Made by a program: the position numbers and the translations under genes | Shown here: positions 8,175 to 15,002 of the stretch, piece by piece | How the letters are laid out: each line of letters begins with the position of its first letter | Numbering within the stretch: the first letter of the stretch is position 1 | NCBI RefSeq assembly: GCF_018500185.1 | Contig: NZ_JAHBGI010000007.1 | Span: 1 to 64,000 of the forward strand | Length of the DNA: 64,000 bases | Direction: 5' to 3' | Origin: Litoribacter ruber | Lineage (GTDB): Bacteria; Bacteroidota; Bacteroidia; Cytophagales; Cyclobacteriaceae | Notes under the pieces: model-generated | Told to the model about the DNA's origin: nothing | What the model saw: only the letters and a program-made list of their open reading frames with translations | Database searches by the model: none

Positions 8175-9648
8175 ACTTATTTGGGTGAGGCGGTTTTGCT
8201 TTGCCGCATTTTTATTGCCCACTTCATTATTTGCACAAGAGACTTCCGTTTTTTCCCTAGAGGATATCGTGGCAAGGGCAAAGGCACAGTCTCCCGCCGC
8301 ATTGCGCGAAGAGACAGTCCGGGAAAACAGGTATTGGGAATACAGGCTTTTCAGGGCTGATTACAACCCGCAATTGAGGCTCAACGGGATTTTTCCCCAG
8401 TATCAACAAGCCTTCAACAGAGTGGAGCAACCAGACGGCTCTATAGCCTTCCGCCCTGTTCAGCAAAATTTGGTAGATATGGAATTGGGGCTTCAGCAGG
8501 TGATTGCTCCTACTGGTGGTATGATTTCGGTCAACTCATCAACGAGTAGGTTTGATAATTTCTTCACTTCTCCAGGAATGCCCCAGACCCAATGGAGCGG
8601 GGTTCCAGTCAATGTTAGACTCGAACAACCCATTTTTGCATTCAACCGGTTTAAGTGGAATCGCAAAATTGCCCCCTTGCGCTATGAGGAAAGTAAAAGG
8701 GATTACGTAGAGGGCATGGAGGAAGTGAGCCAAACAGCTGCGCAACTGTTTTTCAACTATTTGGTGGCGCAGGTTGATCTGGAAATTGCTGAAAAAAATC
8801 TAGAAAACACGGAGGAGATCTATAAGATTGAAAAAGGTCGATATGAAATTGGGACTACCTTTGAGGATAAGCTTTTGCAGGTGGAGCTTCAGGTCCTTCA
8901 GGCCAAGCAGGCTATGGCGCGAGCTAGGTTGGATATGGAAACCTCTGCTTTGGGGTTGAAATCTTTTATTGGGATGAATGAAGCCGCGGACCTTAAGCTT
9001 ATTTTGCCTACCGATATTCCCGATTTTGAGGTTAATGTAGGTAGGGCGATAGATTTGGCATTTCAGAACAGGGCCGATGCACTTGGTTTTGAGAGAAGGG
9101 TGTTAGAGGCCGATGCGAATGTGGCGGAAGCTCGGGGCTCAAGGTTTCAAATGAATCTGAGGGCCAGTTATGGTTACAACAATGCCGCCTTGAACTGGGC
9201 GGGAATTTATGCAGATCCCAATACCCAGGCGCTAGTGAATATGACCTTGAGTGTGCCTGTGTTGGATTGGGGGAGAAATCGGGCCCGGATGGAGGTTTCC
9301 AAAGCCAATAAGCGGTTGGTTGAGTACACGGTTCAACAGGACATGATAAATTTTGAGGAGCAGATTTTTACTAGGGTTAAGAATTTCAACATGCTCAGAG
9401 ACCGTCTTGAAATCACCGAGGCGTCTGATCAAGTGGCGGATAAACGGTATGAAATCGCGCGAAATCGCTACCTGAGCGGTAAGGTGAATATCACTGATCT
9501 TAATATTGCGCAGCAGGAAAAAGATGCCAACAGGAGAGAGTTTGTCAACTCGCTCAGGGAATATTGGATGGCTTATTATCAATTGAGGCAACTGACCCTT
9601 TATGACTTTGAAAATGGGCAACTATTGTATGTGCAGGACGAGGATTGA
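8167..9648 (+). CDS. TolC-family outer-membrane channel protein
   Basis: 493 residues with a signal peptide (RRFCFAAFLLPTSLFAQ) and two long helical repeats typical of outer-membrane efflux proteins (coiled-coil stretches about 180-260 and 390-465). Strands and helices of this kind form the outer-membrane barrel and the periplasmic tunnel. With the adaptor at 5488 and the permease at 6804 it completes a tripartite exporter; the cargo is unknown. No clear terminator follows. Confidence 0.87.
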   Translation: MSKLIWVRRFCFAAFLLPTSLFAQETSVFSLEDIVARAKAQSPAALREETVRENRYWEYRLFRADYNPQLRLNGIFPQYQQAFNRVEQPDGSIAFRPVQQNLVDMELGLQQVIAPTGGMISVNSSTSRFDNFFTSPGMPQTQWSGVPVNVRLEQPIFAFNRFKWNRKIAPLRYEESKRDYVEGMEEVSQTAAQLFFNYLVAQVDLEIAEKNLENTEEIYKIEKGRYEIGTTFEDKLLQVELQVLQAKQAMARARLDMETSALGLKSFIGMNEAADLKLILPTDIPDFEVNVGRAIDLAFQNRADALGFERRVLEADANVAEARGSRFQMNLRASYGYNNAALNWAGIYADPNTQALVNMTLSVPVLDWGRNRARMEVSKANKRLVEYTVQQDMINFEEQIFTRVKNFNMLRDRLEITEASDQVADKRYEIARNRYLSGKVNITDLNIAQQEKDANRREFVNSLREYWMAYYQLRQLTLYDFENGQLLYVQDED

Positions 9649-9695
9649 GTAGTGTTTTACAAAAAACATAGGGAAGGTTGCTGAGGAAAAGACGG

Positions 9696-9857
9696 TCAAT
9701 CTTTTTTCTTTGGCAACCTCCCAGCTTTTTTTAGGGCTTCGTGGATTAAATATTCGATTTGCCCATTGGTACTGCGGAATTCATCTGCAGCCCATTTCTC
9801 CACGGCTTTCATCATGTCTTCGTTCAATCTAAGGGCAAATGGTTTTTTACTTGGCAT
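9696..9857 (-). CDS. Small Arc-type ribbon-helix-helix DNA-binding protein
   Basis: A 53-residue protein found by translating the gap: starts MPSKKPFALRLNEDMM, continues with EKWAADEFRSTNGQIEYLI and ends in a Lys-rich tail. PFALRLNEDMMKAVEKWA followed by S-x-NGQIEYLIHEAL is the beta-strand/helix/helix pattern of Arc-family repressors. Its ATG overlaps the end of the upstream membrane-protein gene by 11 bases, so it is the last gene of the SPFH operon. It may autoregulate that operon; a 12-bp palindrome lies just upstream of the first gene (11687-11698). Confidence 0.85.
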   Translation of the reverse strand: MPSKKPFALRLNEDMMKAVEKWAADEFRSTNGQIEYLIHEALKKAGRLPKKKD

Positions 9858-10329
9858 GCTTGTGTGCTTTAAATTGCTCGATAATCAGGGCAGCTTCCTC
9901 CGGCTTGCTGGTGCCGATGATGAATTTCTGCTTTGCAGTTACCACTTTTATGCCATGCTTGCCGGCCACATTGTAAAGCCAGGCATCTGCATTGAACCTG
10001 ATGCCCCAGCCTCCGAATTGCAGCAGGGAATTGTAAGTGATTAACTCCATCGTTTCGATTTCGTCAAAGGAGTATTTTCTCCAGGAGTTGATAATGGGTG
10101 TATACTTGTAAAACAACTGTCCATTGACCACTCTGGTCTGAAGCCTCATTGTTAGAAATAGCAGCAGCACCGAAATGACCACCAGGAGTGGGTAGGCCTG
10201 AGTGAAGGTCTTATTCTGGTCCCAATTAATAGCCACTTCATATCCTACATACAAGGTCAGGACTCCCAATAGCATCCAGATCCAAGGCTGTCGGAATCTC
10301 TGGGTTTCTTCAAATTGGGTTGCTTTCAT
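9847..10329 (-). CDS. Small membrane protein, probable PH-like domain
   Basis: 160 residues: two membrane helices (about 16-34 and 44-60) followed by a beta-rich cytoplasmic domain of about 95 residues ending in an amphipathic helix (KPEEAALIIEQFKAH). The layout (two helices, then strands and a C-terminal helix) resembles bacterial PH-domain membrane proteins, but no diagnostic motif settles it. It overlaps the upstream gene by 20 bases and the downstream ribbon-helix-helix gene by 11 bases. Confidence 0.65.
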   Translation of the reverse strand: MKATQFEETQRFRQPWIWMLLGVLTLYVGYEVAINWDQNKTFTQAYPLLVVISVLLLFLTMRLQTRVVNGQLFYKYTPIINSWRKYSFDEIETMELITYNSLLQFGGWGIRFNADAWLYNVAGKHGIKVVTAKQKFIIGTSKPEEAALIIEQFKAHKHAK

Positions 10330-10819
10330 TTGCAGATAATTTTTTTTCTTCGAATTCGACTATCATTTTTTGAAATGCTTCAACTTCATTGATGCTGAAG
10401 ACTAGCTTTTGTTCGGGGAGGTGCACCACCAAAATATGGTCGGTCAGGAACCTAAAGGTCTTGTCCTTTGTCCAAAGGGCTCTCCATTTATCTTTTTGCT
10501 CATCAAGCAGTCCCCCGTCCCTTTTGATTTGCAGGGAGACGATGTCTTCCCTTTTGAATTTGCGGGTTCGGTTGATGAAAGGCGGAAACCTATAGCTCAA
10601 ATGGTATTGGTCCAGCCGCAATTCCAGCCTAAGGTTAAAAACCAACCAAGTGGCAAATATAACGGACGCAAATACCAGTAACAAGGCGTAATGACCATCT
10701 TCTCCAAGCTGCCCAGTGAAATAAAGCACCGTCATCAAGGCTAATACTGGAAATTCCAATATGGGTACCACGTAAACCAGAAAGGTGCCCCTGAAGCTGA
10801 CTTTATCCTTTGCGACCAT
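10310..10819 (-). CDS. Small membrane protein, probable PH-like domain, relative of its neighbour
   Basis: 169 residues with two helices (about 10-30 and 40-60) and a beta-rich C-terminal domain ending in a helix (NEVEAFQKMIVEFEEKK). It has the same size and topology as the next gene in the operon, which suggests duplication, although identity by eye is low. It begins 2 bases after the SPFH gene. A role with the SPFH protein in the membrane is inferred from position. Confidence 0.65.
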   Translation of the reverse strand: MVAKDKVSFRGTFLVYVVPILEFPVLALMTVLYFTGQLGEDGHYALLLVFASVIFATWLVFNLRLELRLDQYHLSYRFPPFINRTRKFKREDIVSLQIKRDGGLLDEQKDKWRALWTKDKTFRFLTDHILVVHLPEQKLVFSINEVEAFQKMIVEFEEKKLSANESNPI

Positions 10820-10821
10820 TA

Positions 10822-11670
10822 TTAAGGATTAAGCGTGCCGACGTTCAATACTGGATTGGCACTTTTATCAGAGCAAAGCACCACCATGAGGTTGCTGACC
10901 ATCGCAGCGCGTTTTTCCTCCTCAAAGTTGATGATGCCTTTTAGCTTTAGGTCTTCCAGTGCCATTTCTACCATACCTACTGCTCCGTCTACGATTTTTC
11001 TTCTGGCTGCTACGATGGCTGTCGCCTGTTGCCTTTGCAGCATAGCCGATGCGATTTCTGAAGCATATGCCAAATGTGAAATTCTCGCTTCGATTACCTT
11101 TATGCCTGCATGTTTAAGCCTATCGGAAATTTCTGCTTCCAGAGAATGGTTGACTTCCTCCACTCCTGATCTCAGGGTGACTTCAGCCTCAGGGGCTTCA
11201 AAATCATCATAAGGGTAAAGTCCGGCCATTTTACGCACAGCGGCATCCGACTGGAGGTGTACAAAGTTCTCATAATCTTGCACGTCAAAAGATGCTTTAA
11301 AAGTGTCCTCAACTTGCCAAACCACAATGGTACCCACCATGACCGGGTTTCCGATTTTGTCATTGACCTTGAGTGGTTTGTTTTCAAAGTTTCTGACCCT
11401 AAGAGATATTTTATTTCTGGTCATGAAAGGGATGACCCAAAAGAATCCAAAAGCTTTGACGGTTCCTTTATATGCCCCAAATAGTAATAGCACCATAGAT
11501 TTGTTGGGTTCCACGATGAAGAAACCCGGTATAACAAACAGAAAAGCGACACTACTTATAAGGCCAAAAAGATGAAGCTGGTTGGCAAAGAGAAAAATAG
11601 AAAGGCCGAGCAAAGCCAAAGCTACCATCACCATGATGTAGCCAGATACGGGTTTAATGATTTTTTCCAT
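10822..11670 (-). CDS. SPFH/Band 7 domain membrane protein
   Basis: 282 residues. Two N-terminal hydrophobic segments (about 10-30 and 34-54) precede an SPFH (stomatin/prohibitin/flotillin) domain: FFIVEPNKSMVLLLFGAYKGTVK, VWQVEDTFKASFDV, LKHAGIKVIEARISHLAYA and the helical stretch MLQRQQATAIVAARRKIVDGAVGMVE. Such proteins oligomerise and organise membrane patches. The C-terminus ends in a hydrophobic stretch (MVSNLMVVLCSDKSANP). It is the first gene of a tight four-gene operon reaching down to 9696. Confidence 0.88.
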   Translation of the reverse strand: MEKIIKPVSGYIMVMVALALLGLSIFLFANQLHLFGLISSVAFLFVIPGFFIVEPNKSMVLLLFGAYKGTVKAFGFFWVIPFMTRNKISLRVRNFENKPLKVNDKIGNPVMVGTIVVWQVEDTFKASFDVQDYENFVHLQSDAAVRKMAGLYPYDDFEAPEAEVTLRSGVEEVNHSLEAEISDRLKHAGIKVIEARISHLAYASEIASAMLQRQQATAIVAARRKIVDGAVGMVEMALEDLKLKGIINFEEEKRAAMVSNLMVVLCSDKSANPVLNVGTLNP

Positions 11671-11686
11671 ATTATTATGATGTTAA

Positions 11687-11698
11687 AATGATATCATT
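11687..11698. promoter_or_regulatory. Perfect 12-bp palindrome upstream of the SPFH operon
   Basis: AATGATATCATT is a perfect inverted repeat 17 bases upstream of the SPFH start codon, in the region expected for transcription start. Since the operon ends with an Arc-type DNA-binding protein, this is a candidate operator. Short AT-rich palindromes also arise by chance. Confidence 0.4.
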
Positions 11699-11851
11699 AC
11701 AATGTACGAAAATTTATGTGAAAATGTTATCTGATGGTAGGTGTAATATTGCATCAGTCTGATTATGAAAGGATTTTTTGATAAAAAATAAGTTTCTTTA
11801 TTGAGCCAGCAGTGTTTTTATTTATTTTGGTTATTTTAGTTAAAAAAAAGC

Positions 11852-13040
11852 ATGACACGTTTTACTGGGTATCTTTTTTCTTGGTTTTGCCTGTTCACCG
11901 ATGCCAGAGGAATCGAGCATCTACCAGGGAAAGCTGGAGGAATTGATTGTGGGGGACTTTGTGCTGGTAAAGGATGACCTTACCAAACAGTTTCATGATT
12001 TACAAGTGACCGACCATTTCGGTCAGGAATTTTTATATTATCGATCGGGTACTGAAAAATTTAAGGGTTCAGCCGTGAAATTTCATGAAACTGTCAATGG
12101 GGGAAAAGTTTTTCAAATCGATATTCCTGTCGAAGGACCAAATGCGCTTAAGGGTTATTTAAATAGGCTTTATCCAGAAGGATTAAGCAAGCTTCATGGC
12201 GTAAGTTTTGGTGGATATGTAGGTGAATATGATTCTATAGGTAATCTGACTCATCAAATCTTATCTGAGCTAAACATGCCTACCAGCCGAGAAGATTTTA
12301 TCCAAATGGAAAATAGAAAAGGGCTCTTTCAATATAAGGACGGGTGGCTGCAAATCGGACTAAATCCATCGAGTACGTTAATGTCAGATCCAAAAGAAAG
12401 GTTGGCAACTTCTCGGTTTCCTTTGGGTTTTCAAAAGTGGCTGGCTTGGATCAATGTGGAAACAGGAGAAGTTAATTTTTCGGATTTCACAGCCCCTAGT
12501 GGATATAAGGTTTTTGAAAATGACATGACCTCAACCTATCTCTATGGGGCGTTCGATTCGGAGAGAAAACTTTACTATTTGGGATTTCCTTATTCCGACA
12601 CGCTCTTTCAGATAAAAAATCAAAAGCTGATTTCTAAGGTAAAGCCAGAGGTGGGGGTTGCATACAATTTCATTCCCAGTGAGGTGATTCCCTGGGGGGA
12701 ATCCTTTACTGTTTGGGCCCAGCCCAAGGAAGCTTCTGCACACCTTTTTTTGCTTTACGACAAAACCCACGACTTATTTGTTAGAGCCACAAAAATCAAG
12801 GAGTCCGGTGAAGGGGAAATGAAGTTCGAAAGAACCAAGCACTATGTGCTATCCATCTACTCGGGTGATTGGGAGCCAAAGGGTGAATACTTCTTTGACT
12901 ATAAGGGGAGGCTGGACCTGGAAAATTGGTTCCTAACCAGTCAAGGCCTTTTTCTCAGTAAGCCCGAGCAGCCCAATGAGGATGAATATGAGTTTTATCG
13001 GGTGGATTTGTCGAGGTTTGGAGGCCAGTCGGGCAATTAG
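11852..13040 (+). CDS. DUF4221-like lipoprotein with an apparent frameshift in the signal peptide
   Basis: The long open frame starts at ATG 11901 (379 residues). Reading the same frame upstream gives LLGIFFLGFACSP, a lipoprotein signal with lipobox GFAC, but no start codon. An ATG at 11852 lies in another frame; removing one T from the TTTT at 11860-11863 joins them into MTRLLGIFFLGFAC-SPMPEESS. So the gene is either broken by one base, or the assembly has one T too many. The body is rich in strand-turn patterns with aromatic residues, consistent with a beta-propeller of the DUF4221 kind; that family call is moderate. It ends 4 bases into the convergent DUF3784 gene. Confidence 0.65.
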
Positions 13041-13375
13041 CGCTCTTTGGTGAATATTTGACTAAATACAACCATAACCACCACTCCAATCAAGGTGACC
13101 AAAATGGCAATGTTTTTTAATGAAGGCATGTCTGTCCATTCGGCTACAAAATGAGCTAATATTGCCAATGCTCCCATTATACTAAAAACAGTTGACATGA
13201 ATTTGTGCAACCCATTGGTGAGGGCATTGTCTTTTTCTCTAGATGAAAGCTGGTTGTAGCCGGCAATCAAACCTGGGAAAAACCTTACCAATATTCCAAT
13301 TGCTATAAAAAACAAACCAATGTAGATGCTTTGCATTATCTGAGAATTAAGGTTGGAGAAAAGTTCAAAATTCAA
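13037..13375 (-). CDS. DUF3784-like membrane protein
   Basis: 112 residues with three hydrophobic segments (about 15-35, 62-80, 88-106). The segment FFPGLIAGYNQLSSREKD matches the conserved 'LIAGYNTMSKEEK' motif of DUF3784 proteins, whose function is unknown. A start at the internal Met14 (position 13336, MQSIYIGLFF) would give a more typical N-terminus and is an equally good choice. It is convergent with the DUF4221-like gene, with a 4-base overlap. Confidence 0.7.
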   Translation of the reverse strand: MNFELFSNLNSQIMQSIYIGLFFIAIGILVRFFPGLIAGYNQLSSREKDNALTNGLHKFMSTVFSIMGALAILAHFVAEWTDMPSLKNIAILVTLIGVVVMVVFSQIFTKER

Positions 13376-13502
13376 TATAACTAATTAATTGGTGTTTTCC
13401 AAATGGAAGAGTCAAGTAAGAGTTGTTCATGAGAATTAAAAAAAGCCTGGTCAATCCTAAAGGAAATAAACCCATCACTGCCAACAAACGTTATTTATTC
13501 AT

Positions 13503-13934
13503 ATGAGAATTGTGAAGGAAATCCATGGTCGAAAAAAAGAGTTTTTGGACTTATGCAGACAGCATCAAGTTAAAAGCTTATATGCTTTCGGATCATCGGT
13601 CACTGACTATTTTGACGAAAAAAGGAGTGATATTGACCTCTTGGTAGAAATTGATGAGGCTGATCCAATAGAGCGTGGGGGATTATTAATGGATTTTTGG
13701 GATCAAATGGAAGTGTTTTTTGGACGTAAAGTCGATTTGCTTACCGACTCTTCGATTAGGAATCCAATTCTGAGACAGTCAATTGATAAAAAGATGGTTT
13801 TATTGTTCAACGAAGATATGGAGTGGCTAGAGGCCGCTTCACGGAATCCTGCTTTTGATTTTCTAAAGGATCCTGCAGAAGATGTGTACTCTCTGAAAAA
13901 TGGTAGTCTATTACGTGAGCAGGATGAAAAGTAA
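13503..13934 (+). CDS. MNT-type nucleotidyltransferase with an extra C-terminal tail
   Basis: 143 residues. Residues 1-105 are a minimal nucleotidyltransferase: FGSS (28-31), the SDIDLLV metal site (about 42-48) and a third acidic position in KVDLLTD. Such proteins are antitoxins of HEPN toxins that act by adenylylating the toxin. No HEPN gene lies beside it. The last 38 residues (MEWLEAASRNPAFDFLKDPAEDVY…) are not part of the MNT fold and resemble short antitoxin-like proteins of Bacteroidota; this looks like a fusion or read-through of two small genes. A terminator follows immediately. Confidence 0.8.
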   Translation: MRIVKEIHGRKKEFLDLCRQHQVKSLYAFGSSVTDYFDEKRSDIDLLVEIDEADPIERGGLLMDFWDQMEVFFGRKVDLLTDSSIRNPILRQSIDKKMVLLFNEDMEWLEAASRNPAFDFLKDPAEDVYSLKNGSLLREQDEK

Positions 13935-13970
13935 AAAAGCCTTTGAGGAGTGATCCCCAAAGGCTTTTTA
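13933..13970 (+). terminator. Intrinsic terminator after the nucleotidyltransferase
   Basis: Stem AAAAAGCCTTTG(AG)G / CCCCAAAGGCTTTTT with a short loop, overlapping the stop codon at 13932-13934 and ending in a T-run. Confidence 0.8.
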
Positions 13971-13994
13971 AATTAGGAACATTTAAAAATATTG

Positions 13995-14029
13995 GATGAT
14001 GAATGATGAATGTCGAATAATGAAGTGTA
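13995..14029. repeat. Degenerate 7-bp tandem repeat (GATGATG-AATGATG-AATGTCG-AATAATG)
   Basis: Four to five consecutive 7-base units with mismatches, ending at the stop codon of fabG. It has the same 7-bp period as the tracts at 20924, 43133 and 57676. Confidence 0.55.
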
Positions 14030-14030
14030 A

Positions 14031-14777
14031 TTACGTCAACATCGCGCCATCTACCTGGATCACCTGGCCGGAGATGTAGGAGCTGAGATCGGAACCCAAG
14101 AATACGCAGGTGTTGGCCACCTCTTCAGGCTGTCCGCCTCTTTTCATTGGGATGGCATCTCTCCAGCCCTGAACAGTCTTTTCGTCCAATACGCCGGTCA
14201 TCTCGGTTTCGATGAAGCCCGGGGCTACGGCATTACTGCGAATGTTTCTGGAGCCAAGTTCCAAGGCCACCGATTTGGTGAAGCCGATGATGCCCGCTTT
14301 GGAAGCGGCATAGTTGGCCTGGCCCGCGTTGCCTTTGATGCCGACTACGGAGGTGATGTTGATGATTGAGCCGGCTTTGGCTTTCATCATGGTGCGGGTG
14401 GCGGCTTTTACGGTGTTGAAGCAGGACTTTAGGTTGATGTTGATCACCTCGTCCCAGTGCTCCTCGGTCATCCTCATCAGGAGGTTGTCGCGGGTCACGC
14501 CGGCATTATTGATCAGGATATCCAATGCGCCAAATTCACTTACGACGTTGTTGACAAGCTCTTCGGCTGCCTTAAAATCGGAAGCGTCCGAACGGAAGCC
14601 TTTGGCCTTGACGCCAAATTCAGCGAGTTCTTTTTCCAATGCTTCTCCTTTTTCCACACTTGAAAGATAAGTAAAGGCCACGTTAGCCCCTTCCTGAGCA
14701 TATCTGATGGCAATGGCACGTCCGATTCCTTTGGATGCGCCGGTGATCAGCGCTGTTTTTCCTGATAATAATCCCAT
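14031..14777 (-). CDS. fabG: 3-oxoacyl-[acyl-carrier-protein] reductase
   Basis: 248 residues, the usual FabG length. It reduces 3-oxoacyl-ACP to 3-hydroxyacyl-ACP with NADPH in fatty-acid elongation. Visible motifs: TGASKGIGRAIA (NADP binding), NNAGVTRDN, the catalytic Ser in NITSV, YAASK with catalytic Tyr/Lys (about 153-157), and the C-terminal SGQVIQVDGAM. The GIKGNAGQANYAASKAG segment is typical of true FabG rather than general SDR enzymes. It stands alone on the minus strand; a repeat lies upstream and a 7-bp repeat directly downstream. Confidence 0.93.
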   Translation of the reverse strand: MGLLSGKTALITGASKGIGRAIAIRYAQEGANVAFTYLSSVEKGEALEKELAEFGVKAKGFRSDASDFKAAEELVNNVVSEFGALDILINNAGVTRDNLLMRMTEEHWDEVININLKSCFNTVKAATRTMMKAKAGSIINITSVVGIKGNAGQANYAASKAGIIGFTKSVALELGSRNIRSNAVAPGFIETEMTGVLDEKTVQGWRDAIPMKRGGQPEEVANTCVFLGSDLSSYISGQVIQVDGAMLT

Positions 14778-14829
14778 ATTTCTTTTAGGTTGGTTTCAAA
14801 TGAAGGTCAAAAATAAGGAAATATCACTA

Positions 14830-14937
14830 AAAAGGGACACAGAGTTAAAAGGAGTTTCAAAAGGGAGTCTCACAGAGCTACTTCACGGACAAGTTTCACG
14901 CGGCGGGCGCAGCGCTTTTCGCAACAGGTGCAGCGTT
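14830..14937. repeat. CACAGAGTT-type interspersed repeat
   Basis: AAAAAGGGACACAGAGTT, AAAAGGAGTTTCA, GAGTCTCACAGAGCTACTTCACGGACAAGTTTCACGC: a good copy of the repeat family present at 23321, 38045 and 45929. It fills the gap upstream of fabG and is followed by GC-rich sequence with small inverted repeats (GCGCAGCGC). Confidence 0.7.
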
Positions 14938-14952
14938 AATATCGGAAATAGA

Positions 14953-14985
14953 AAAAGGCTACCCGGATAATCCGAATAGCCTTAT
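14953..14985 (-). terminator. Terminator of the tricorn-like protease gene
   Basis: On the minus strand, AAGGCTA … TAGCCTTTTTC encloses an inner CGGA/TCCG stem, 18 bases after the protease stop codon at 15003. Confidence 0.75.
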
Positions 14986-15002
14986 GACTGCATGAAGCAA
15001 TA

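Noticed and set aside
5488-9648. Complete MacAB-TolC exporter
   Set aside because: The permease lacks an ATPase domain and no ATPase gene is adjacent, so only adaptor, permease and channel are claimed.
9766-10044. 92-codon plus-strand frame
   Set aside because: It is antisense to the ribbon-helix-helix gene and its neighbour, both of which have clear protein features.
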